Below are positions 46,865 to 55,941 of a DNA stretch of 64,000 bases, one piece after another (positions within the stretch are counted from its first letter, which is position 1; each line of letters begins with the position of its first letter). Location: NCBI RefSeq assembly GCF_014770435.1, contig NZ_CP061739.1:1364001-1428000 (forward strand), in the 5' to 3' direction. Source of the stretch: Psychrobacter sp. 28M-43 (lineage in GTDB: Bacteria > Pseudomonadota > Gammaproteobacteria > Pseudomonadales > Moraxellaceae). The notes beneath the pieces were generated by a model that saw nothing but the letters and a program-made list of their open reading frames with translations, made no database searches and was not told the DNA's origin. A program made the translations under genes and the position numbers.

Positions 46865-47293
46865 AAAGATAAATAATGCAGAAATAATTTATGTAACCAA
46901 TATGCGCTTATCATGTATTTGTAATGTGTATAAGCGCATATTTAGTAATAGATAAAAGCTGACTCTTTTTAAAACCGACGTAATTTATTATAAATAGACA
47001 AAAATTAAAAGTATTTATATTCGTTTATATGAATATAATAGACAAACGGTATCAAAACACGGATGAAAGGCATTGTCTCTCTGTATATATTCGGTAATAC
47101 TAATATATACAGAGAGTGATAAAGATTATACAAAACAGAACGTCTTATTCCTTAAAGACTACTACAACTATTATTTGAACAAGGTCTCGTTATTATAAGC
47201 TTATAACCCGTTTTATTTTGTCACATCGTCTCTCTGACATAGATCTTATCTCTGATTTTTTAAATCTGACAAGTCTGTAAGGGAGTACGCATC
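46865..47293 (+). promoter_or_regulatory. Upstream region of the adhesin with a large perfect hairpin
   Basis: An AT-rich 430-bp region without a gene. CTCTCTGTATATATT (47077-47091) is perfectly inverted at 47102-47116 around a 10-nt loop. No T run follows, so it is not a normal terminator. The 9-mer GTCTCTCTG at the left arm recurs at about 47228-47236. Candidate operator or leader structure controlling the adhesin. Confidence 0.55.
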
Positions 47294-50200
47294 ATGAACC
47301 GCATTTATAAAGTCATCTGGAATGAAGCCTTAAGTTGTTTTACCGCCGTTGGTGAATACGCGAAGGGACGTGGCAAATCTTCCAAAACTAGCGTTAGCTC
47401 TAACGCTACCATCAATACAACGTCTAACCTGTCCGTTATCCATACGTTACGTCTGAGCACTATAGCGCTTGGGCTACTAGCGGCTGGCTTTAGCATGCAG
47501 GCGAATGCATTGGGTACTTACTTTGCTGGAGACGATCCAACAACTAGAATACATACCAACTCATTCTTTCATCAAACACTAACGGTGCAGGGTGGAGAGA
47601 CGGTCATTGGCGATCCCAATACCAAAAATATCAGCGTGACTGCTAGTAGGCGTGATAAAGCGCTAACGATAAAGCTCGATGAAAATGTCGACTTAGGCGC
47701 TGATGGCAGTCTCAAAACGGGTGATACCTTAGTCGATAATTCTGGCATTAAGATTACAGCCATAAATCCAGCCAATAGTGTCATTTTGAGCAGTAGTGGC
47801 CTAAACAATGGTAATAACAAAATCACCAATGTATCCAATGGTGCTGTGATAGCAGGGAGTAAAGATGCAGTTAATGGCTCGCAGCTATACAGATTGGTCA
47901 ACATAGTTAAAGACAATAAAACCAAATATTATAGTGTTGACTCTGAAGCTATTGGTAATGCCAACAACGATGGCGCAACAGGTTATAACGCTATGGCCAT
48001 GGGTGGCAACGCAAAGGCAACTGGCAGCCAAACCATCGCTATTGGTAGCTCTGAATTTGGACAACAGACGCTGGCAAGTGGTGAACAATCTATTGCTATT
48101 GGTGCCAATGTCGTTTCAAGAGGCGGCTCTTCTATTGCCATCGGTGGCGATGACCTAAACTTAGCATCGATATACAATATCGACGGTAGTATCACTAGCA
48201 CTGATCTAAACAGTGGTACAGTCAATACGGTTTTTAATGAATATGCGGGTCGAGATCTACTGGATGCAAGCGACCCATATACAGGAAATACTGAATCGGG
48301 CGGGGCAGCTTCCATAGCAATTGGTGTCAAAGCTCGTACGGCGGGTCATCTTGCAACTGCAATAGGTACGCATGCGAATGCTGCTGCAACCGCGTCATCA
48401 GCGTTCGGTGTGGCTGCCTCTGCTACTGAAAAAGGGGCCGTGGCACTGGGTGCTGGCGCTCAGTCTAATGCTCAAGATGGTGTGGCACTAGGATCGCAAT
48501 CTGTGGCTAACGTTGCAGGTGGTGCGGTTGGGTTTGCTCCAACAAGTGCTAGTGTCGTAGACAAAGCAGCTATTACCGCAACTAATAGTACAGGCCTTGG
48601 TGCAGTTTCTGTTGGTAGCTCTACTAATGGTACTCGCCAAATTGTTAATGTCGCAGCAGGTACTCAAAACAGTGATGCAGTAAACGTATCTCAATTAAAA
48701 GCATTAGATACTATCGTTGCTGGCATTGATTTCCCTATTCGTTCTAGCAGTGCACAGCCATACACCACGTCAGTAACAGGTACTGATGCTCTTGCCGTTG
48801 GCTCGAATGCCAATGCAAAAGGTAATAATGCAACCGCTGTTGGAGAGAGCGCATTTGCAAACGCAAATGCAACCGTTATCGGTGAAGGCGCAAGATCTTC
48901 GTTCAACGGCTTTGCTGGTGGTCAGGAGGCCAAAGCGGGTGTTAATTCAGTGGCGATAGGTCAAAGAGCCACAAACGGAACCGCAAGTCGTGCGGTTGCG
49001 ATAGGCTATGAAGCAAAAGCAACTGCCCAAGACACTATTGCACTTGGTCTTGATGCACGAGCTGAAGCGTTAGGTAGTATTGCACTAGGTAAAGGTTCTA
49101 GAGCAAATGCTCTAAACAGCGTGGCTTTAGGTCAAAACTCTATTGGGGCGGTACAAAGCGGTGCATCTTTCTTAACCAATGTTGCGGCTGATGCCAATAA
49201 CGGCACCGTCTCAGTAGGCGCTGTTGCAAGCGAACGTCGTATCGTTAACGTTGCAGGTGGTTCAGCAGATACGGATGCAGTGAACGTATCTCAGCTAAAA
49301 GTGGTTACAGAAACAGCCAATAGAGGCTGGGATATCAGCGCACAAGGTGATAGTGCTACCGCAAGTACGGTAGAACCTGGCGACTCAGTTGACTTCAATA
49401 GTAAAAACAGCAATATCACTGTTTCTAAAGACACTATTAATAATGATGTCTCGTTCGAACTCAACAATAACTTAGACCTAGGTAATAACGGTAGTGTAGA
49501 AATGGGCTCAAGCTCTCCATTCGGTTTTGGTGATACAACGACACTTGATCGTTCTGGTCTTAAAACAGGTAACTCATACCTTAGTACTACCGTTGATGGC
49601 TTAGGTGTTAAAACGGGGAATAGGTTTGTTAACACAAATGTTAGTAGTTTAGGCGTCGCTGTATCAACGCCATTTTCTAAAACTCTTCTATCTAGTAATG
49701 GTCTCAATATTATTGGTGGTCCAAGCGTAACAAAATCTGGTGGTATCAACGCTGGTAACAAAAAGATTATCAATGTTGATAACGGTGAAGACCCAAATGA
49801 TGCTGTCAATGTCAGTCAGCTAAGTAGCTCGTCTGCCGCTGCCAGAACCAAAGTCTTAAAGGGAACCAATGTTTCTAGTGTTGATTTCTCAATCGACAGT
49901 GACACAGGACAAGATGTTTATACTGTTAATGCTAATGGTGCTAAAACCTCAGCAGGATCTGCAGCTGTCACAGTTACTGCAGGTGAAAAAGACTTAGCGA
50001 CTAACACGACCGATTATGCCGTTGACTTAAGTGCCGATAGTAAAGCCAGTCTAGTTAAAGCAGACAGTGCCATGCAGACTATTATTGCCCAAATAGATGG
50101 CGTTAATGTCAAAACGCTCAATAAAACGGATAATAAGGCTAACTTCCTAACGGGAGATAACATTGTTCTTAGTGCTGAGGATGGCGGTATTAAAATCGCT

Positions 50201-53200
50201 ACAAAAGAGGATGTCACTTTCACTAGTGCCAGCTTTGCTAATAGTACAGTTCGTTTGAGTAGTGAAGGTCTTGATAATGGCGGCAACAGAATCATCAATG
50301 TAGATGATGGTGATGCGCCTATGGACGCTGTCAACGTCAGGCAGCTAAACGTCGTGACAGAAACTGCTAATAGAGGTTGGGATATTAGTGCACAAGGTAA
50401 TAGTGCTACCGCAAGTACGGTAGAACCTGGCGACTCAGTTGACTTCAATAGTAAAAACAGCAATATCACTGTCTCCAAAACAGCTAACAACAATGATGTC
50501 TCGTTCGAACTCAACAACAACTTAGACCTAGGTAATAATGGTAGTGTAGAAATGGGTTCAAGCTCTCCATTCGGTCTTGGTAATACAACGACACTTGATC
50601 GCTCTGGCCTCAAAACAGGTAACGTATTATCTAGTACTACCGTTGATGGCTTAGGTGTTAGAACGGGTAATGCACTGGCTAGTACATCAGTTAATGGCTT
50701 AGGAGTATTTGTGAATGGTCCACTAGGTATTCCTAGAACTGTTCTAACCATGGATGGTTTAACAATTATCGGTGGTCCAAGCGTAACAAGATCTGGTGGT
50801 ATCAACGCTGGTAATAGAAGGGTTGTCAATGTTGATAACGGTGAAGACCCAAATGATGCTGTCAATGTCAGTCAGCTCAATAGTGCCTCCGCTGCCGCTA
50901 AAACAGAGGTCGCCGCAGGTACTAATATTGCGGGTGTTGTGAAGTCTACAGGTGGTAACGGTCAAGATGTCTATACTGTTAATGCGGATGGTGTGACTGC
51001 TTCAGCAGGATCTGCAGCTGTCACAGTTACTGCAGGTGAAAAAGATGATACAACTAACACGACCGATTATGCTATTGACTTAAGTGCTGATAGCAAAGCC
51101 AGTCTGGTAAAAGCGGACAGTGCCATGCAGACCATTGTTGCTCAAATAGATGGCGTTGACGTTAAAACGCTTAACCAAACGGACAATACGGCTAATTTCC
51201 TAACAGGAGATAACATTGTTCTCACTGCTGAGGATGGTGGTATTAAAGTCGCTACAGCAGAGGATGTCACTTTCACTAGTGCCAGTTTTGCTGATAGTAC
51301 AGTTCGTGTGAGTGGTGAAGGTCTTGATAATGGTGGCAATAGAATCGTCAATGTAGATGATGGTCAGGGAGATACAGATGCCGTCAATGTTAGACAATTA
51401 AATGCAACCAACAATACAGTGGACCTAGGACTGAACTTCACAGGAGATGATACAACCGTTGTCGTCAATCGCAAGTTGGGTCAAACGTTGACACTCCAAG
51501 GAGGCGCGACAGAGTTAACTGAGAACAATATCGGTGTGATCGCTGATGAAGAGGGCAATCTAAATGTTAGATTGGCTGAAGATGTCATGCTTGGTAAAAA
51601 CGGTAGCGTGAGAATGGAAAGCACGGTGCTTAACAATGCAGGCGTCACCATCACTGATGGTCCTAATCAGACCATTACGTTAAGCAACGAAGGTCTTGAT
51701 AATGGTAATAATAGAATTATCAAAGTTGATAAGGGAATTGCCCCAACCGATGCCGTAAACTTTGCACAGCTCACTATGACTAATGATGAAATCGCTAAAG
51801 GCATCAAAATTGGTGACGGCAATAGTGCCAATGATCAGCAATTTTCGCTAGGCGATACCATCAATGTCACAGGAGATAACAATCTGACTACTGTCGCTTC
51901 TGCGACTGGCGTCCAAGTGAAACTGAATAATCAGTTAGACCTCGGAGATGATGGCAGTATACAGATAGGCAATAGTATCATGAGTGATGCAGGCTTTACC
52001 TTCGTTGGAAATGGCGTGAATAGAATGGTTTCGCAGGTCTCATTGAGTAGCCGTGGTCTAGACAATGGAGGCAACACCATTCGCAACGTTGGGGAAGGTG
52101 TGCTAAATACGGATGCTGTCAATGTTGGGCAGTTAAAAGATGTCGCCATTGCCTTAGATCAAGGTTGGGGCATCACCGCTCAAGGTGATATCGCTACGAT
52201 GGTAAAACAAGGAGATGCTGTCGACCTCAGTAGTAAAGACGGTAATATCAAGGTATCTAGGAAATCAGTGAGTGATGTGGCTGCTTTCGATAGTAGTCCA
52301 TCACTACAAGCTGTAGCCATACCTACCAATGCTAATGACATTAGCTTTGATTTGAACCCAGATATTACTTTGAATAGCGTAACCACTGGTGGTACGGTTA
52401 TGAATGATAATGGACTGACCATTGCAGGTGGCCCAAGCATCACGAAAAGTGGTATTGATGCCGCTAATACCAAAATTACCAACGTTCAAAATGGGGAAGT
52501 TTCGGCGACAAGTCAGGACGCTATAAATGGTGGTCAGCTTTATGCCCAAGGAACTGGTATCAGCAGTATTATCGGTGGTGACACTGTTTACAATGCCGAA
52601 GATGGTACTTTCATCAACAGTGACATTGGTGGAACGGGTGAAAGCAATATCGATGGTGCGATTGCTTCTATCAGACAAGGCACGATTGAAATTAGTGAAA
52701 ATGTGCAAATTAACACAGAGAGCATTACCACTAATACAACCAATATCGCGACCAATACGACAAATATTGCTACGAATACCAGCAATATCACGACCAATAC
52801 TACGAATATCGAAACCAATACGGATAAGCTAGATGCTGGACTCAATTTTGGCGCAGACAGTGGTGCCAATATCAACAAACCAATTGGCGATGAGAGTGTC
52901 CTCAGTTTCACTGGTGGCAATAACATTACTACCACTGCAGATGGCAGTAGTATTAAGTTTGATCTAAACGGTAATATCAGCGTTGATAGTGTCACAGTTG
53001 GGACAACGGTTATTAATAGTGAGGGCATCAGTATGCAAGATGGGCCAAGTATGACGTCTCAAGGTCTATATGCTGGTAACCAACGTATGACTGGTGTCGC
53101 CGATGGGGTCGAAGCAACAGACGCCGTCAATTATAGTCAGCTTAGCGCGCTTGATAGTCGACTCAATAACAATATGAGCGATCTTGGCTACAAAATTGAC

Positions 53201-53446
53201 GAAGTAGAAGACGATGCAAATGCAGGTATCTCAGCTGCGATGGCAATGTCGGCAATGCCTCAGGCTTATATCGCAGGTAAGTCATTGATTGGTGGCGGTG
53301 TCGGTACCTATAATGGAGAGAGCGCTGTAGCAATTGGTTTCTCTAAATTATCTAATGACGGTCGTTGGGTCATCAAGGTAAATGGTACGGCAGATACTCA
53401 GGGCAACGTAGGCGGTGCAGTGGGTGCAGGCTTCCATTTTGACTAA
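47294..53446 (+). CDS. Giant trimeric autotransporter adhesin (YadA/Hia-like)
   Basis: A 2050-residue surface adhesin of the type Vc secretion class. The N-terminus MNRIYKVIWNEALSCFTAVGE is a textbook extended signal peptide region, followed by a hydrophobic core and cleavage near ANA (about 72). YadA-like beta-roll head repeats (AIG.....A.G..S.AIG types) fill about 210-450 and 490-640. Connector/neck motifs of the DAVNVSQL kind recur near residues 460, 660, 835, 1010, 1190, 1360, 1485, 1605 and 1940, separating stalk domains. Two long stalk blocks are tandem duplicates. Near 1812-1846 a 7-residue coiled-coil repeat TNTTNIA appears about five times. The last 75 residues form the four-stranded YadA anchor ending GGAVGAGFHFD. 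Predicted function: adhesion, aggregation or biofilm; ligand unknown. Confidence 0.95.
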   Translation: MNRIYKVIWNEALSCFTAVGEYAKGRGKSSKTSVSSNATINTTSNLSVIHTLRLSTIALGLLAAGFSMQANALGTYFAGDDPTTRIHTNSFFHQTLTVQGGETVIGDPNTKNISVTASRRDKALTIKLDENVDLGADGSLKTGDTLVDNSGIKITAINPANSVILSSSGLNNGNNKITNVSNGAVIAGSKDAVNGSQLYRLVNIVKDNKTKYYSVDSEAIGNANNDGATGYNAMAMGGNAKATGSQTIAIGSSEFGQQTLASGEQSIAIGANVVSRGGSSIAIGGDDLNLASIYNIDGSITSTDLNSGTVNTVFNEYAGRDLLDASDPYTGNTESGGAASIAIGVKARTAGHLATAIGTHANAAATASSAFGVAASATEKGAVALGAGAQSNAQDGVALGSQSVANVAGGAVGFAPTSASVVDKAAITATNSTGLGAVSVGSSTNGTRQIVNVAAGTQNSDAVNVSQLKALDTIVAGIDFPIRSSSAQPYTTSVTGTDALAVGSNANAKGNNATAVGESAFANANATVIGEGARSSFNGFAGGQEAKAGVNSVAIGQRATNGTASRAVAIGYEAKATAQDTIALGLDARAEALGSIALGKGSRANALNSVALGQNSIGAVQSGASFLTNVAADANNGTVSVGAVASERRIVNVAGGSADTDAVNVSQLKVVTETANRGWDISAQGDSATASTVEPGDSVDFNSKNSNITVSKDTINNDVSFELNNNLDLGNNGSVEMGSSSPFGFGDTTTLDRSGLKTGNSYLSTTVDGLGVKTGNRFVNTNVSSLGVAVSTPFSKTLLSSNGLNIIGGPSVTKSGGINAGNKKIINVDNGEDPNDAVNVSQLSSSSAAARTKVLKGTNVSSVDFSIDSDTGQDVYTVNANGAKTSAGSAAVTVTAGEKDLATNTTDYAVDLSADSKASLVKADSAMQTIIAQIDGVNVKTLNKTDNKANFLTGDNIVLSAEDGGIKIATKEDVTFTSASFANSTVRLSSEGLDNGGNRIINVDDGDAPMDAVNVRQLNVVTETANRGWDISAQGNSATASTVEPGDSVDFNSKNSNITVSKTANNNDVSFELNNNLDLGNNGSVEMGSSSPFGLGNTTTLDRSGLKTGNVLSSTTVDGLGVRTGNALASTSVNGLGVFVNGPLGIPRTVLTMDGLTIIGGPSVTRSGGINAGNRRVVNVDNGEDPNDAVNVSQLNSASAAAKTEVAAGTNIAGVVKSTGGNGQDVYTVNADGVTASAGSAAVTVTAGEKDDTTNTTDYAIDLSADSKASLVKADSAMQTIVAQIDGVDVKTLNQTDNTANFLTGDNIVLTAEDGGIKVATAEDVTFTSASFADSTVRVSGEGLDNGGNRIVNVDDGQGDTDAVNVRQLNATNNTVDLGLNFTGDDTTVVVNRKLGQTLTLQGGATELTENNIGVIADEEGNLNVRLAEDVMLGKNGSVRMESTVLNNAGVTITDGPNQTITLSNEGLDNGNNRIIKVDKGIAPTDAVNFAQLTMTNDEIAKGIKIGDGNSANDQQFSLGDTINVTGDNNLTTVASATGVQVKLNNQLDLGDDGSIQIGNSIMSDAGFTFVGNGVNRMVSQVSLSSRGLDNGGNTIRNVGEGVLNTDAVNVGQLKDVAIALDQGWGITAQGDIATMVKQGDAVDLSSKDGNIKVSRKSVSDVAAFDSSPSLQAVAIPTNANDISFDLNPDITLNSVTTGGTVMNDNGLTIAGGPSITKSGIDAANTKITNVQNGEVSATSQDAINGGQLYAQGTGISSIIGGDTVYNAEDGTFINSDIGGTGESNIDGAIASIRQGTIEISENVQINTESITTNTTNIATNTTNIATNTSNITTNTTNIETNTDKLDAGLNFGADSGANINKPIGDESVLSFTGGNNITTTADGSSIKFDLNGNISVDSVTVGTTVINSEGISMQDGPSMTSQGLYAGNQRMTGVADGVEATDAVNYSQLSALDSRLNNNMSDLGYKIDEVEDDANAGISAAMAMSAMPQAYIAGKSLIGGGVGTYNGESAVAIGFSKLSNDGRWVIKVNGTADTQGNVGGAVGAGFHFD
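49291..51393 (+). repeat. Two-copy tandem repeat of about 1.05 kb inside the adhesin gene
   Basis: Copy one (about 49291-50340) and copy two (about 50341-51393) encode the same order of segments: TETANRGWDISAQG, EPGDSVDFNSKNSNITVSK, NNLDLGNNGSVEMGSSSPFG, SGGINAGN, SAAVTVTAGEKD, ANFLTGDNIVL, EDVTFTSASFA. Matching landmarks are 1050-1053 bp apart (for example 49381 and 50431). The best-conserved parts are identical over long stretches of DNA; the middle parts have diverged. Confidence 0.9.
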
Positions 53447-53480
53447 CAAAACCTCTCAATTGTAGTTATCGATAGACTAT

Positions 53481-53513
53481 AAAAAAGCAAGACATCCAAT
53501 GTCTTGCTTTTTT
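53481..53513 (+). terminator. Terminator of the adhesin gene
   Basis: A 15-bp perfect stem (53481-53495 with 53499-53513, AAAAAAGCAAGACAT) has a 3-nt loop, with the T run included in the right arm. Confidence 0.9.
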
Positions 53514-53562
53514 ACGGCTTAAAGATAGACAATTAAAGTAATAAAGCTATCGATAAATCAAA

Positions 53563-53598
53563 ATAAGCGCTTGTAAATTGTGTCTTACAAGCGCTTAT
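53563..53598 (-). terminator. Terminator of the acyl-CoA dehydrogenase-like gene
   Basis: A 14-bp perfect stem (ATAAGCGCTTGTAA, 53563-53576 with 53585-53598) has an 8-nt loop, 20 bp past the minus-strand stop. The T run on the minus strand is weak (TTTGATTTAT). Confidence 0.7.
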
Positions 53599-53617
53599 AA
53601 TTTCTAATTAAGGGCTT

Positions 53618-54805
53618 CTATATTCTGAACATTGCGCCATTCGGTGTCAGTCCGACATAGACCATACCTGCTTGATTCATCCAGTGAGGTTGAATGATGC
53701 CATGCTGCAAAATCGCATGAATATCTCTATGTGCTCGTTCTATCTTGTGCTTTTTATATAGGGAGGCTGTGCCTGCGACTGCGTAAATTTCAGATACCAT
53801 GTCACGAGCTTCTCTTGCGGCCTCACAAGACGCTGCCCATACATCTGCAAGCTGTATATAAGTAAAGGTGTTCTTCTGTTGAGATTCTTCCCATAATATA
53901 TCTACACTGTGATGCAGTTGGGCGCGTTTCGATGCCAGTATTGTTTTGCTCTTAGCAATGGTAGCCTGTACCGTTGCACGGTCGCGTAGATCTGGACTCT
54001 TACCAGGTGTTACTCTTTCAAGGCACATATCAACCAAGTCATCCATAGCGGCTTTTAATACGCCTAGCGCCATCGCCGCACAGCCAGCAGCATTGATACA
54101 ACCGATAGGCAGACGACTGTAGGCAGTGTCGATAGCCACAGGACTATCAAAGTCAACTGCATAAGCCTCTTTGACAAAAGCGTCTTTGACGACTATATCG
54201 TGGCTACCTGTGCCATTTAAACCGCCCACATCCCAGGTATCAATGATTTTTACATCTTTCTTGGGAATAAAAAACAGCTTTAACTTTGCACCTGGGCCAA
54301 GGGTCGTAGGAGAGCCTTCGGAGATAACGAGGCAACGGAGCACAAACCAGTCAGCCAATTGGCATCCAGAGACGAGTGTCCATTGTCCTGATACCATATA
54401 GCCATTATCTACTGTTTGGGCCACGCCTTCAGGACGTGCGGAATTGGCATAAATATGAGAGGGGTCGCTATATACTTCTTTCATGCTGGACTCGTCCAAA
54501 AATCGACCGAATGTACAGGCCAAATGATTGTTCCAAACGATCCAAGCAACGGAGGCCTCAGCACTGGCCAACGTCTCATAAGTTTTTAGCGTTTCTACTG
54601 GGTTGCCTGCCCATCCTCCTAATGATTTAGGCAGCCCCATTCTAAATAATGCAAATTCTGAAAGTTTATTGACTACCACGGGTGCAATTTTTCTAGCGCT
54701 TTCTGTTTCATCTCTGAACATGATTGCTGATGCATAAATCTTGTTTGCTGCATCCGATGGTAGAGTGGTTATCTCTGCTGAGGATATATCATTCATATTG
54801 TTCAA
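53618..54805 (-). CDS. Acyl-CoA dehydrogenase-fold flavin enzyme (DszC/HsaA-like)
   Basis: A 395-residue protein of the acyl-CoA dehydrogenase superfamily, branch of flavin-dependent monooxygenases. The N-terminal helical domain has LFRMGLPKSLGGWAG (about 53-67), LASAEASVAWIVWNNHLA, and the middle beta-domain has YMVSGQWTLVSGCQLADW (about 135-152) and VGGLNGTGSHDIVVKDAFV. The C-terminal helical domain ends in EIYAVAGTASLYKKHKIERAHRDIHAI, typical of this group in place of the acyl-CoA dehydrogenase catalytic base region. The reaction cannot be specified; members hydroxylate aromatic or sulfur compounds with reduced FMN. Its location beside tyrosine catabolism genes suggests an aromatic substrate, but that is inference. 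Confidence 0.72.
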   Translation of the reverse strand: MNNMNDISSAEITTLPSDAANKIYASAIMFRDETESARKIAPVVVNKLSEFALFRMGLPKSLGGWAGNPVETLKTYETLASAEASVAWIVWNNHLACTFGRFLDESSMKEVYSDPSHIYANSARPEGVAQTVDNGYMVSGQWTLVSGCQLADWFVLRCLVISEGSPTTLGPGAKLKLFFIPKKDVKIIDTWDVGGLNGTGSHDIVVKDAFVKEAYAVDFDSPVAIDTAYSRLPIGCINAAGCAAMALGVLKAAMDDLVDMCLERVTPGKSPDLRDRATVQATIAKSKTILASKRAQLHHSVDILWEESQQKNTFTYIQLADVWAASCEAAREARDMVSEIYAVAGTASLYKKHKIERAHRDIHAILQHGIIQPHWMNQAGMVYVGLTPNGAMFRI

Positions 54806-55035
54806 CCTTATTGTGATGAATAAGACAGTACTTTTTTCTACAGCTGATAAAGTACAAATTTGAGCGATGACAAATGCTTATATAAAGAATAACCAACAGC
54901 TGCCCACCATACAACCGTTAATATGAATATATTAAAAATTATATTGTAAAAACTGAATAAATAATAATCAATGAGGCTAAATTCAGCAATTAAGCTGTAA
55001 AAATAGGTAGGGGTAAAGAATAGCGAAGAATAAAG
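54806..55035. other. AT-rich gap between the flavin enzyme gene and the maiA hairpin
   Basis: The gap between 54805 and 55134 is 328 bp. It is very AT-rich. An open minus-strand frame (54838-55044) encodes a hydrophobic 68-residue peptide but has no ATG and no Shine-Dalgarno sequence, so I do not call a gene. Confidence 0.3.
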
Positions 55036-55085
55036 CTCGACCAAATATTAAGTGTTAATTCTAAGCCACTTAATATTTGGCCGAG
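55036..55085 (-). terminator. Long inverted repeat downstream of maiA
   Basis: A 14-bp perfect stem (CCAAATATTAAGTG 55041-55054 with 55067-55080) extends to 19 bp with one mismatch (55036-55085); the loop is 12 nt. It lies about 50 bp after the maiA stop. The T run is weak, so it may be a terminator or an mRNA 3' stabiliser. Confidence 0.6.
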
Positions 55086-55133
55086 AAGATAAATATTCTA
55101 TAAAGATAGGTATCCTATAAAAACTGTCTTAAA

Positions 55134-55787
55134 TTAGGCATCACGTTTCGGCGCATCAGGTTGCATCATAGGATCCGCATCTGCAAATGCCTTTAGTGTA
55201 CGGCAATGAGTATCAATGGCTACGATACTGGGATAAGCGCTTAAATCTACTTTGAAGCGGCGAGCAGAAGAGACTTGCGGAATTAAATAACAATCTGCGA
55301 GAGTGGGACTGTCCCCATAGCAGAACTGTCCGCGATTGTTATCCGCCGTCAAGCGTGTTTCTAAAGCGGCAAAACCTTCACTGATCCAGCGATTGCACCA
55401 TGCAACCACATCTTTCTCGTCTACTGACAGCTCATTGCGTAGGTACTGTAGGATGCGGCGATTATTAATTGGGTGAATGTCGCAACCAATTATAGCGCTC
55501 AGCGCGCGTACCTGCATACGCCCAGCAGCATCGTTAGGTAATAATGGATGCTCAGGGTAGACATCTTCTAACCACTCCAAGATAGCTGGACTTTGATATA
55601 ATAATAAATCGTCAGTCTGTAGGACAGGTACTAATCCTTGCGGGTTAATGGCTTTAAAGGCAGATTCTAACTGTTCATCCTGTGCTAGATTGATCGTGAT
55701 ATCATCGTAATCTAAGCCTTTTAGGTTCATAGCGATACGAGTACGGTAAGACGTGCTACTACGAAAGTAGCCATAAAGTGTCATCAT
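55134..55787 (-). CDS. maiA: Maleylacetoacetate isomerase
   Basis: A glutathione-dependent zeta-class GST-fold isomerase that turns maleylacetoacetate into fumarylacetoacetate in tyrosine degradation. The 217 residues fit the family. The active-site motif RSSTSYRTRIA (9-19) carries the catalytic serine/arginine set; NPQGLVPVLQTDD (about 48-60) and LYQSPAILEWLEDVYP (glutathione-binding) follow, then the all-helical C-terminal domain with DIHPINNRRILQYL. AAGGA with an 8-nt spacer precedes the ATG at 55787. It is divergent from the iclR gene 155 bp away, so that regulator is a plausible controller. Confidence 0.93.
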   Translation of the reverse strand: MMTLYGYFRSSTSYRTRIAMNLKGLDYDDITINLAQDEQLESAFKAINPQGLVPVLQTDDLLLYQSPAILEWLEDVYPEHPLLPNDAAGRMQVRALSAIIGCDIHPINNRRILQYLRNELSVDEKDVVAWCNRWISEGFAALETRLTADNNRGQFCYGDSPTLADCYLIPQVSSARRFKVDLSAYPSIVAIDTHCRTLKAFADADPMMQPDAPKRDA

Positions 55788-55941
55788 GATTCATGTCCTT
55801 ATATTGATGTGTTTTTATAAAGATAAATACTATGAAGTAAGATCTGTATCTCAGTGATATTTGATCGGGCAAACCCTTATTGAACAAACCACTAACAAGC
55901 AAAATTAAAAAATAACCAAGCACACCAGAATCGAGCAAATC

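Noticed and set aside
47077..47116. Reading the hairpin as the cpxA terminator
   Set aside because: It is not followed by T residues on either strand and lies more than 200 bp past the cpxA stop.
50014..50865. Long minus-strand ORF (283 codons) antisense to the adhesin, with several similar ones nearby
   Set aside because: Its Leu/Ser/Pro-rich translation is the shadow of the repetitive adhesin gene and recurs with each repeat copy; no start signal or domain.
54838..55044. Minus-strand 68-codon hydrophobic ORF
   Set aside because: It contains no ATG, the only start is a TTG without a Shine-Dalgarno site, and it overlaps the maiA hairpin in AT-rich DNA.
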